From positions 1 through 45,127 of the forward strand of contig JAJECW010000117.1 in assembly GCA_022821865.1 (NCBI GenBank): a stretch of 45,127 nucleotides of DNA, given 5' to 3'. The notes under the pieces are model-generated. The model saw nothing but the letters and a program-made list of their open reading frames with translations. It did not search any database and had not been told where the DNA came from. The DNA is from Pseudomonadales bacterium. GTDB lineage: Bacteria > Pseudomonadota > Gammaproteobacteria > Pseudomonadales > Pseudohongiellaceae. Shown here in pieces: positions 26,210 to 35,300 of this stretch. Position 1 is the stretch's first letter, and every line of letters starts with the position of its first letter. Position numbers and translations under genes: made by a program.

Positions 26210-26479
26210 ATGATAAGAACTAACGTACGAAGGCTGGACGAAGAAGTGGTGATTCGCCAAAGGCTACGCGCATCCCGGAACAAACGATCGCTTGAGGGTG
26301 AAGCGCGGCATATCCTGAAATGTGCCGCCGCCGATATGGTGCCGAAGCGCGCCCTTTTCCTACAGGTAATTGAGCGGCTGAGGCCCTTGAACAAGGGTCG
26401 CAAACACATTCCATCGGAAATGCTCATCCGAGAGGACCGTGACCGAGGCCATTGCGATACTGAATTCTCGGTGACTTGA
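26210..26479 (+). CDS. FitA-like ribbon-helix-helix antitoxin, orphan
   Basis: 89 residues from ATG 26210. IRTNVRRLDEEVVIRQRLRASRNKRSLEGEARHIL is the FitA/Arc-type ribbon-helix-helix, and the tail SEMLIREDRDRGH matches the toxin-binding end of FitA proteins. The PIN toxin FitB that should follow with an overlapping ATG is absent; the DGQHR gene begins three bases after the stop instead. Either an orphan antitoxin captured at the island edge, or now the regulator of the downstream genes. Confidence 0.8.
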   Translation: MIRTNVRRLDEEVVIRQRLRASRNKRSLEGEARHILKCAAADMVPKRALFLQVIERLRPLNKGRKHIPSEMLIREDRDRGHCDTEFSVT

Positions 26480-26482
26480 GGC

Positions 26483-28798
26483 ATGACCGATCAGTACTTA
26501 GGTCCCCTCGTCCTGGGAGACGAGGTCAATTCCGAGCTTCGTCGGCGGAAGAACAAGGACTTCCTTAAGACAGTCTCGGGCTCGACAAAGAAGCTTATCG
26601 CAGAGAAAGTTAAGCTGGAAGAAGAGGATGGCTGGCGCGTCGTCCGAAAAAACGCCAAGTCCACCCGTATGGCCAAGCCGAAGCCAGCAGACGAGCAGCT
26701 AGAAGACGAGGTCTGGTCAATTCTGGCCCAAATGGGCTTTAAGGAGATGAGCAAGGGCCGAAATTTCACAATTGCAGTCGAAGATGGACTTCCTCCCCGG
26801 CAAATTGATGTTTTCGCCAAAGACGATGAGAGCATCATAATCGTAGAGTGTACGAGATGCGACGAGCCCAGCAAGAAGAGTATGGCAAGCTTGATCGAGA
26901 AGATCAGGGCAATTCGGGAAAGCGTACACAAAACGATCCTAAATGCCTACGGACGGCGGATTAAACACAAGGTCAAGTTTGTCATCGCAACAAGGAACAT
27001 CTCATGGAGTGAGAATGATCTTGCCAAGTGCGAGGAAGCACAGGTCGCAGTCATCTCCGATGGTGAACTCAACTACTATGCGACTCTCGTACAACACCTC
27101 AAGCACGCTGCCCGCTATCAGTTTCTCGGGCATATGTTCGGTGGGAAGAAAATCGACGGACTCGCCCATAAAGTCGTAGCAACGCGCGGCAAGATGGGCG
27201 GTCGGACATTCTACACGTTCCTAATACCGCCTGACGAACTTCTCAAGATCGCTTATGTCGGCCACAAGGCGAGCCGCGACATCGAGAACCTAGAGACTTA
27301 CCAGCGTATGCTCCGGCCGCAACAACTCAAAAAAATAGCTGAGTACATCAATAACGGCGGCAGGTTTCCGACCAACATCGTTGTGAACCTCAAAACAACG
27401 AAAAAGTCGAGTCTCAAGTTTGAAGAGAAAGAGGGTGAAGAAGAACTGGGTGTGTTGTACCTGCCGCCCATTTATGCCTCAGCGTGGATCATTGACGGTC
27501 AGCACAGGCTCTACGGCTACGCCTATGCGCGTGAAAAAGAAGGCTTCAATGAGGACTCAAGCGTTCTGCCCGTTCTCGCCTTTGAAAACCTGCCAGCCGA
27601 CGAGGAGATGAATCTTTTCATCGACATCAACTCTAGGCAGGTCAAAGTCAACACCGGACTGCTTGTGGAACTCTACGCCGACCTGCACTGGAATTCCTCC
27701 GACACAGAAGAGGCCTTCCAGGCTCTTCTTTCGCGCTTAGCATCGCGCCTCAATAGTGATCGCACCTCACCACTTCATGACAGGATGGTCGTTACCGGCA
27801 AGAAGAAGACACAGTTTCGCTGTCTGACGCAGACTTCAGTCCGCGACGGTCTGAAAGTCTCCAAACTCTTGGGAGTTTTTAGCAAAGGCGCGATAGTACC
27901 GGGGCCGCTCTTGACCGACATGGTCGACGGCCATGACGCCAATCTCAGGAAAGGTATGGCCGTCATCTCGGAGTGTCTCCGGATGTTCGCAACCGGGATG
28001 CCAGACCACTGGAATATAGGTGATGGACCGGGAGGCTATATATGCACGAATAATGGCATCCGCGCTCTATTCCTCGTCCTCAAGGATATTGCAGACCACA
28101 TCCGTTGGAAAGATGGGACGGAGCTTTATCTGTTTAATTCCGACGACACATTTGAGTCCGTCAAGCCGTACTTCCAAGTGCTCGTTGACTATTTTAAGAG
28201 CGCGAAAGCGCAGGAAATCTTAGCATTCCGACGTACCGGCTCGTCTCTAACAGCCGTGCAGCGACAGGCTTGGGGCATGGAAGCCCACATCAATGAGAAG
28301 ATTCCGAGCTTTCTTCCCCCGGGTCTAAAGGCATATCTTGAATCGCGTGACGAGGCTGGAACTGAAGAGGCAGCGGCGAAGGTCACCAAGATCCATAAAC
28401 GACTATTTGATTATGTTATTGGTACGCTGAAGGGACACTTCGGCACGCAGAACAAGGAGTGGTGGACCAAAGGAATACCGCTCAAGATCAGGCAGGAATG
28501 TTCCGCCGCGTGGGAGGCGACAAACCGGAAGGGCGAGGAGGAGTCGCAACTCTATCTAATCAGTTATGTTGAGATTTGCCACCATAACTGGAACTTGGTT
28601 AAAGACGTGATCTCGCTCGGTACAAAGGATAAAGACAACAAGCAAAAAAATACGAAATGGATCCGTGATCTTAATGAGATTCGAAAAATCACGACACATC
28701 CTGAGCGCGGCGTGCTTACGACTAACCAAGTCACATTCGTGAATGAGATAAACGAAAAGGTTGAGCGGTGCTTCCCAGCCGAAGGCGCCCAGAGCTAG
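26483..28798 (+). CDS. DGQHR-domain protein with N-terminal nuclease-like domain
   Basis: 771 residues. Residues ~70-210 look like a PD-(D/E)XK fold: QLEDEVWSILAQMGFKEM, RQIDVF (Asp 109), then IIIVECTRC (Glu 122, with Thr in the usual Lys position). The central domain carries the diagnostic DGQHR (338-342) in SAWIIDGQHRLYGY, then LFIDINSRQVKVNTGLL. This motif defines the DGQHR/DndB family known from DNA phosphorothioation loci and other modification clusters. The C-terminal ~250 residues are unassigned and may recognise DNA or a partner. First of four collinear genes. A role in sensing or cutting DNA according to its modification state is inference. Confidence 0.85.
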   Translation: MTDQYLGPLVLGDEVNSELRRRKNKDFLKTVSGSTKKLIAEKVKLEEEDGWRVVRKNAKSTRMAKPKPADEQLEDEVWSILAQMGFKEMSKGRNFTIAVEDGLPPRQIDVFAKDDESIIIVECTRCDEPSKKSMASLIEKIRAIRESVHKTILNAYGRRIKHKVKFVIATRNISWSENDLAKCEEAQVAVISDGELNYYATLVQHLKHAARYQFLGHMFGGKKIDGLAHKVVATRGKMGGRTFYTFLIPPDELLKIAYVGHKASRDIENLETYQRMLRPQQLKKIAEYINNGGRFPTNIVVNLKTTKKSSLKFEEKEGEEELGVLYLPPIYASAWIIDGQHRLYGYAYAREKEGFNEDSSVLPVLAFENLPADEEMNLFIDINSRQVKVNTGLLVELYADLHWNSSDTEEAFQALLSRLASRLNSDRTSPLHDRMVVTGKKKTQFRCLTQTSVRDGLKVSKLLGVFSKGAIVPGPLLTDMVDGHDANLRKGMAVISECLRMFATGMPDHWNIGDGPGGYICTNNGIRALFLVLKDIADHIRWKDGTELYLFNSDDTFESVKPYFQVLVDYFKSAKAQEILAFRRTGSSLTAVQRQAWGMEAHINEKIPSFLPPGLKAYLESRDEAGTEEAAAKVTKIHKRLFDYVIGTLKGHFGTQNKEWWTKGIPLKIRQECSAAWEATNRKGEEESQLYLISYVEICHHNWNLVKDVISLGTKDKDNKQKNTKWIRDLNEIRKITTHPERGVLTTNQVTFVNEINEKVERCFPAEGAQS

Positions 28799-28911
28799 GG
28801 GGCGTTCGCGGTGAGCGCCGGGGTAAGCGTCACCATCCCTGCCGGTAGGGCGGGATCGACAACCATCCCTTGAGTTGGTAGGCTGGCATAGGATCTGAAT
28901 CAGGGCAGAAA

Positions 28912-30540
28912 ATGGCCAACAAAAATATCCTTCTTATCGAACCGGGCTACCGTAACAAGTACCCGCCGCTAGGACTTATGAAAATTGCCCAGTATCACGG
29001 TCCGAATGGCAAGCGGGACAATGTTCGGTTCGTGAAGGGCGAAGACCCGGCGGCCTACAAAATGGCGTGGGAGCGGGTGTATATTACGACGCTCTTCTCA
29101 TTTGAGTGGGAGCGAACGGCGCGTAGTATCGACTATGCCATTGATTTGGTAGGCGGGCAGGCGCACCGTATTTTTGTCGGTGGTATCGCTGCCTCGCTCA
29201 TGCATGAGAACTATATCGCAGAACCGCGCTGGCGAGGAGTGCGCTTCATCAAGGGGCTTCTCGGTGAAGCACCCGCCGTGTCGCTTAGGCTAGACCCATT
29301 TGAGGATGAACTCTATGCCGATGACATAGACGGCAAGCCCATTGAGGACCTCGTGCCTGACTACAGTATCCTCGACCATATTGAGTATCAATATCCGGTC
29401 AATGACGCTTACTTTACCTATGCCTCGCGCGGCTGTGTCCGTAAATGCGCCTTCTGCGGCGTGCCAAAGCTTGAGGGCGGTCAGCGCGATACAAATTCGC
29501 TGAGTGAGGTCGTGGAAGGCGTCAGCAAGCTCTACGGCGAAAAGCGTGACCTGATCCTGATGGACAATAATGTGGTCGCCTCTGCGAAATTTAGAGAAAT
29601 TATCGCCGAGATCATCGCTCTTGGTTTTGAGCGCGGTGCCAAGCTCAAGCGTGGACGATATGAGCTTCAGCGGCGCGTAGACTTTAATCAAGGGGTCGAT
29701 GCCCGAATTCTTTGCAAAGACCCAATGTATTTGCAGCAGCTGGCACGGATTGCGATCAAGCCTCTTCGTATCGCCTTCGATCATCTTGGAGTAAAAAAGC
29801 CATACGCCCTGGCTATCCGGTACTCGGCAGACGCCGGGCTGACCGAGCTGTCGAACTATATGCTATATAACTTTATGGATAGCCCGGCTGACCTGTTTGA
29901 GCGAATGCGACTCAATGTGACGCTAAACGAAGAACTTGGTATCCGTATTTTCTCATTCCCGATGCGCTATCAGCCGGTCACGCGACCTGATCGGGGCCAT
30001 GTCGGCAAGAATTGGAATTCCTACTATCTGCGCTCAATGCAGGTGATCCTGCAGGCCACACACGGAATTGTCAGCGGCGCGCCAGAATTCTTCCGAAAAG
30101 CATACGGCGATACGTATGACGAATTCGAGAATATCTTGTTTCGGCCCCACCACTACATCTTCAATCGCAACTGGTACGAACAACATGACGGAAGGCAAGA
30201 GTATGATGAGTTTCAGGCGGCAATGAATACGCTGTCTGAAGGTGAAAAAAACGAGCTTTTGGGGTATTTGTGTACACACAATAAAAATGAATACGCTCGC
30301 AACCTTAACGAGCTGGCCACCGGTAAGTTGCGTGAAGCCGCACGGTTCTTTGTGCCGATGTCCAAGGCGGACGAAGCACAGATCTGGGAGGCGCAAAAGC
30401 GTCGGCGCGTTGAGAATACCAGTGCTTTTCTCGTGCCCGAGGATGAACGGGTCGAAGACGCCGGACTAAGCGATGAAGATGTGCAACCGGCTTCGAAAGT
30501 AAACAAGCAATTACGAGACATAACGCAAGTCTACGCGTGA
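28912..30540 (+). CDS. Radical SAM protein with B12-binding-like N-terminus
   Basis: 542 residues. The opening KNILLIEPGYRNKYPPLGLMKIAQY resembles the cobalamin-binding domain of B12-dependent radical SAM enzymes, but the typical cobalt-binding His signature is not obvious. The [4Fe-4S] cluster motif is Cys 175, Cys 179 and Cys 182 in ASRGCVRKCAFCGVP, as C-x3-C-x2-C. NNVVASAKFREI and the following repeats fit the radical SAM barrel. Substrate unknown; a nucleic acid or protein modification is possible from context. The gap to the DGQHR gene is 113 bp; 22 bp separates it from the ATPase gene. Confidence 0.9.
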   Translation: MANKNILLIEPGYRNKYPPLGLMKIAQYHGPNGKRDNVRFVKGEDPAAYKMAWERVYITTLFSFEWERTARSIDYAIDLVGGQAHRIFVGGIAASLMHENYIAEPRWRGVRFIKGLLGEAPAVSLRLDPFEDELYADDIDGKPIEDLVPDYSILDHIEYQYPVNDAYFTYASRGCVRKCAFCGVPKLEGGQRDTNSLSEVVEGVSKLYGEKRDLILMDNNVVASAKFREIIAEIIALGFERGAKLKRGRYELQRRVDFNQGVDARILCKDPMYLQQLARIAIKPLRIAFDHLGVKKPYALAIRYSADAGLTELSNYMLYNFMDSPADLFERMRLNVTLNEELGIRIFSFPMRYQPVTRPDRGHVGKNWNSYYLRSMQVILQATHGIVSGAPEFFRKAYGDTYDEFENILFRPHHYIFNRNWYEQHDGRQEYDEFQAAMNTLSEGEKNELLGYLCTHNKNEYARNLNELATGKLREAARFFVPMSKADEAQIWEAQKRRRVENTSAFLVPEDERVEDAGLSDEDVQPASKVNKQLRDITQVYA

Positions 30541-30562
30541 TCGAAGGATTGGAGCTAAGGGC

Positions 30563-32110
30563 ATGACTAATGCGGCGCGGAAGGACGAGGACAGCTTTGA
30601 CGAGTCAGCAATTGTTGTTGGCAAAAACATCTTGGAACTTGTTAGCAGTTCCATGTACATCAATCCACTTTCGATCTTCCGCGAATATATCCAGAACGCG
30701 ACCGATGCTGTTGATGATGCGGTGGCAGCGGGCCTTCTTCCTTCTATTGATGACGGCCTTATCGAAATCAACCTAGATCATATCGACCGCCGAATCGTGA
30801 TCCGTGACAATGGCAATGGTCTCGCCAATAAGGACTTTGCGAAGCGGATGCTCTCGTTTGGGGCTAGCGAGAAACGCGGTACCGATGCACGTGGATTTCG
30901 TGGTGTCGGGAGACTGGCAGCCCTCGGCTATGTGCAGCAGCTATTATTCCGTTCCCGCGCCAAGGGCGACACGGAGGTCATAGAGGCTTCTTGGGACGGA
31001 CCGATTGTCAAGCGTATGCTGGCCTCCAATAACATAGAATCAGACCTGCACTCGATAGTTAGAGAGGCCGTAACATTAAAGCGGCTAGAGCCCGGGGGTT
31101 TTCCAACGCACTTCTTTGAAGTTGAACTCGTCAAGCCACGTCGCATCGCTAATGACCGGCTGCTCAATGAAATCGAGATTGAAAGTTTCGTTAGCCAAGT
31201 CTGCCCCTGCCCCTTTGCCCCGGATTTCTCGTTTGGAGAAGAAATCGCCGCGCTGCTCGCCCCTTACGGACGCGCGGGCAAAGCGTACAAGATACACATC
31301 AACGGTGCGGAAGAGCCGGTTTATCGACCTTATCGTGACCAAGTCGAATACTCTGAAACCAAGCGCGCCTCACTTCATTGCCTAAAGACCTTCGAGATTG
31401 AGAGTATAGATGGTGAACTTGCTGCCGTCGGCTGGCTGATCCATCATGACTATCAGGGAGCGATACCGTCTGCGCAGGGCATTCGCGGGCTGCGCGGCCG
31501 GGTCGGCAATATCCAGGTCGGCCATGACCGGCTGTTCCTAGAAGTATTCCCAGAAGACCGTTTTTGCTCATGGACCATAGGTGAGGTTCATATACTCGAT
31601 AGCCGTGTTGTACCTAACGGCCGTCGCGACGAATTTGAAAGTAACACGCATCTCGACAATATCATCGCCTATCTCAGGCCTATTGGTGCCGAAGTGGCGC
31701 GAGAATGTCGTGTGTCCTCTCAAAAAAGAAATCGTCTCAAGACGTTTGAGCTGGCGACCGACAAAATTTACGAAAAGCTTGACATCTTGAAGCAGGGAGC
31801 GGTTTCCAGACATTTTGCTAAGTCAGTTAAGGATGAAATCGCGGCGTTGTTTACAGAAATGAGAAAGGCCGCGGATTTTGATCTTTTCAATGATGAAGAC
31901 CGCCGCACCATGAGAAGTCAACTCGCTACGATAGAGGAAGTGGTCAATGCGCATATCACGAAGACTGAAAATGACATCTTCGAGACCTTGCCAGCGCGGA
32001 AGCGCGCAACCTATAAAGAAATTTTTGATCTTATCTATGATTGCTCCGTTAACAAAGTCGCTGCAAAAAGTTTGATTGATCGAATGTTGAATCGTCTGTC
32101 ACGTCCATGA
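30563..32110 (+). CDS. GHKL (Hsp90/MutL-like) ATPase
   Basis: 515 residues. N-terminal Bergerat fold: FREYIQNATDAVDDA (Glu 41, Asn 45, the N box), IRDNGNGL (Asp 82, G1 box) and ARGFRGVGRLAALGY (~110-122, G2 region). Downstream NIQVGHDRLFLEVFPEDRFCSWTIGEVHIL and VPNGRRDEFESN match the second domain of Hsp90/MutL-like proteins found in bacterial defence operons. The C-terminal ~130 residues are helical and charged, perhaps for dimerisation. ATP-driven clamp or switch action is inferred from the family. Third gene of the run; 22 bp after the radical SAM gene. Confidence 0.92.
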   Translation: MTNAARKDEDSFDESAIVVGKNILELVSSSMYINPLSIFREYIQNATDAVDDAVAAGLLPSIDDGLIEINLDHIDRRIVIRDNGNGLANKDFAKRMLSFGASEKRGTDARGFRGVGRLAALGYVQQLLFRSRAKGDTEVIEASWDGPIVKRMLASNNIESDLHSIVREAVTLKRLEPGGFPTHFFEVELVKPRRIANDRLLNEIEIESFVSQVCPCPFAPDFSFGEEIAALLAPYGRAGKAYKIHINGAEEPVYRPYRDQVEYSETKRASLHCLKTFEIESIDGELAAVGWLIHHDYQGAIPSAQGIRGLRGRVGNIQVGHDRLFLEVFPEDRFCSWTIGEVHILDSRVVPNGRRDEFESNTHLDNIIAYLRPIGAEVARECRVSSQKRNRLKTFELATDKIYEKLDILKQGAVSRHFAKSVKDEIAALFTEMRKAADFDLFNDEDRRTMRSQLATIEEVVNAHITKTENDIFETLPARKRATYKEIFDLIYDCSVNKVAAKSLIDRMLNRLSRP

Positions 32111-32392
32111 ACCATGTAATGGTGTCCCCGCTTTTGGCACAAGCGAGGACCATTTGGGCCTATTGCACCGCACCGTGCCGCAGATAAGAGACGACGTGAC
32201 GGAGAGTTGTTGTTTCTCCTTGTCGCTGAGCATCAAAGGAACGGCCGGACGACCGTGTATCCATATTCAACCCAGGTACACCTTAAATCGGTCCTCAAAC
32301 TGTCCTGTAAACTAGGACCACGCCAAGTCTAAGCAGGAGGGCAGGGGGAACATGCTTAATGGTTGCAACAACTTCAGGTCTGGGAGGAATAC
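32111..32392 (+). promoter_or_regulatory. Gene-free gap with imperfect hairpin before the helicase
   Basis: 282 bp without a gene. An imperfect inverted repeat (32118-32133 with 32141-32154, sharing AATGGT..CC.CGCTT) lies just after the ATPase stop; without a T tract it is not a standard terminator and may be an attenuator or operator. The helicase's own ribosome site GGAGG is at 32383-32387. The gap suggests partly separate control of the helicase. Confidence 0.35.
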
Positions 32393-35300
32393 ATGACAGT
32401 ACACCTGACAGCACGTCTCGCTTGGCACGATGATGGTTGGAACGGTCGTATCTGCAAACGGCCGGAATGCAACACCTACTGCGTTGGGATGCACTCCTAT
32501 CCGGGTAATGTAATTGCCCGTGAAAGAGACCTCGGAGGGGAACTGCCACTCGCAGGTCAACCCGTTGCCAAGCTCACGGGAACCGACCTGCCCCCTTGCA
32601 TTTACAGCGTCAACGCGTTTGGACCCGAGTCCATACGCGGTTACTCAAATCCGCCCGACTTTTTTCGGGACGGTGCAGAACGGACTGAGTGGGACATTCC
32701 TGAAGCAACGGTTTGTGTCTGGCCCTATGAGGCAATGTATGGCGATGACGTCTATGACGAAGCGGGCCGGCGGGACAATAACCGCCGTTCGGCCAATGCA
32801 GATCAGTTCTTTGCGGAGATTGAGGACAACAAAAGTCTCATCTTCTACTATGCAAACTACTCCAATCCTTTCTCGGAAGAAGAAAGCTCGCGCTATGTCC
32901 TCTTAGGTGTTTCGCGAGTTAAAAAGGTCGGTGGCCGTCTCATCTATGATGAGTCTAATGATTACATTCGCGAACGGTATGCGGGTGGTATGATCTGGGC
33001 ACGCAATGTTTCCTCGCACTATCCACATGAAGGCTTGCGACTTCCGTATCACCGCTATCGCGACGACCCCGATACTCTGAAACGCATTGTGCAATTTCCA
33101 GAGAATCCGCGTACCTGCAAATACGGTGCTCGCCTTCTAACCAATGATGACGCGATAGGACTGCTGGAGCAGTTCTTGAGCGCAGTCCATGAACTCAAGG
33201 TGATTGGTGATAAGAGTGAGGATTGGGATGAGCGCGAGCGTTGGCTGCTGGGCTGCATCGTTGAGCTTTGGAGTAAGCGAGGACTATATCCTGGCCTTCC
33301 CAACGTCATGCGCTTTCTCGGTGCCGATGTAGCGACTGCGCCTGCCCGAGCCCTCATAGAAAAAGGTGAGTCAAAAGAAGCACACAGGCTCTTCTTTGAA
33401 GCGATTGAATCCGGTTCTGAGGTGTCGAGTTTTGGATTGTTCGGTAAGCCGCTGCAGAAGCTAAGTAGACAGTGGCGGTTAAAACCAGAAACCGCACAGT
33501 CCCTTTTACGCGATGTCCTGCCACGCTTTAATCTCGAAATCGAACAGATAAAGCTTATCGTCTGTGAGGAGGCAGCTACACGCAACGCTCATAGTTTACC
33601 GGATGACGTCCAGGCGCCACTTCAAAATCCCTACTTGCTTTGTGAAGGCTATGTTGGCAATACCCCCGATGACCTGATTCCTTGGGGAACCATTGATCGC
33701 GGTGTACTCCCATCACCAGAGTTGGGTGGTGAAACGCTTGCTGAAATGGAATTCGACGATGCGCGCCGTTTGCGCGCTTTGTGCGTTGAACATTTACGTC
33801 GCGAACCAAATCAGACTTTCAGAGCGGCCGACACTGTGCTGGCTGAATTGAATGCCCGTCTGGCTAAACTTCCTGAATGGAAGGTGGCTTCCTTCACAGA
33901 GCGGTACTTCGAGGTAGACCGCGACATCCTAGAGGAAACGCTTGTGCTCCGGACAGAAAGTGATCGCCTCTGGCTTTATCTGAAAGATGTCTATGAGGAT
34001 GAACGCTCGGTTGAGGAGGCGCTGACGAAGCTCGCTGGTCGACCGGACATGGATCTGACTCGGCCTTTCACTGACGAAGACTGGTGCGATGAAATCCGCG
34101 ATATCAGGAGCCCGCTCTTGGAAAAGGCCCGCGAGCGGTATGAGCAAGCGGTTCATGCACAATCAGAGGCCTGTGCCGCAGTCTTTCGGCGTCCGCTCGC
34201 TCTTGTTACGGGGGCAGCAGGGACAGGCAAGACATCGGTGATTTGCGCCATCATACGCGCTGTTCGTCAAACGGAAGGCGATGGCGCGCCACTCACGGTT
34301 TTGGCACCCACAGGCAAGGCATCAGACCGCGTTCGTGCCAAGATGCACGAACGCGAAATCGAACGGGTTGCGACATCGACGGTTCATTCCTTTTTGGCTA
34401 AGGGTGGGTGGCTCAATGACAACCTAACCTTCAAGAGCACAGGTGGTAAGCGTGAAGGTAGCGGTACCATTATCGTCGATGAGGCTTCAATGCTTGACCT
34501 AAGCTTAATGGCCTGCTTGGTTCGTGCCATTGACTGGCGACAAGTAAGGCGCTTTATTCTAGTCGGCGACCCGAACCAGTTGCCGCCTATTGGCCGCGGA
34601 CGTGTTTTCGCCGACACAATTCACTGGATTGCCGAGAAGCAGTCAAATAGCATTGCTCGGCTCGAACACAATCTCAGGCAGCTCGAAAATGAGGTAGAAG
34701 GCAATGGCACTGCTATCCTGCGTCTGGCTGATCTTTTTATCACTGCAAACGCACGCGACGACGGACAGCCAACTCCTTCCGATGCTGAGGAGTTGTTAGC
34801 AAAGGTCCACAAAGGCGGTGATGTCGACGCGGATTTGCGCGTTATCTATTGGGATGAGCCGGCAACATTACCAGAGACGCTTATTCAGACCATTGAAAAG
34901 GAAATGGCAGACCGCACCGGCGAGTCTCTCAATTCCGAAAAGCCTTACGAGCTATGGCGTGCTGCATTTGAATGGAAGCCTGAAAAGTACCAGGTACTTA
35001 CGCCGCATCGAGGTGAGCTTCATGGTGTTGAGGCGCTTAATGAGGCCGTTCAGAATCGCATTGCCGCCGGTGTTATGCACCGCTACGGCCTTCTCGATGG
35101 CATTACACTTTATGACAAGGTAATCCAGTATCGCAATCGACCGCAGTCCAAACCGATTTGGGCGTACAACTTCAATACGCGTAAAGCTGAGCGCGTCGAG
35201 ATTTTCAATGGCGAGATTGGATTTGTTCAAAAGCACAGCTTCGACAGAAACCCTGGTAGGGGGTTGAAGCGTTTCCAGGTCAAGTTTGAACGCAAAGAGC

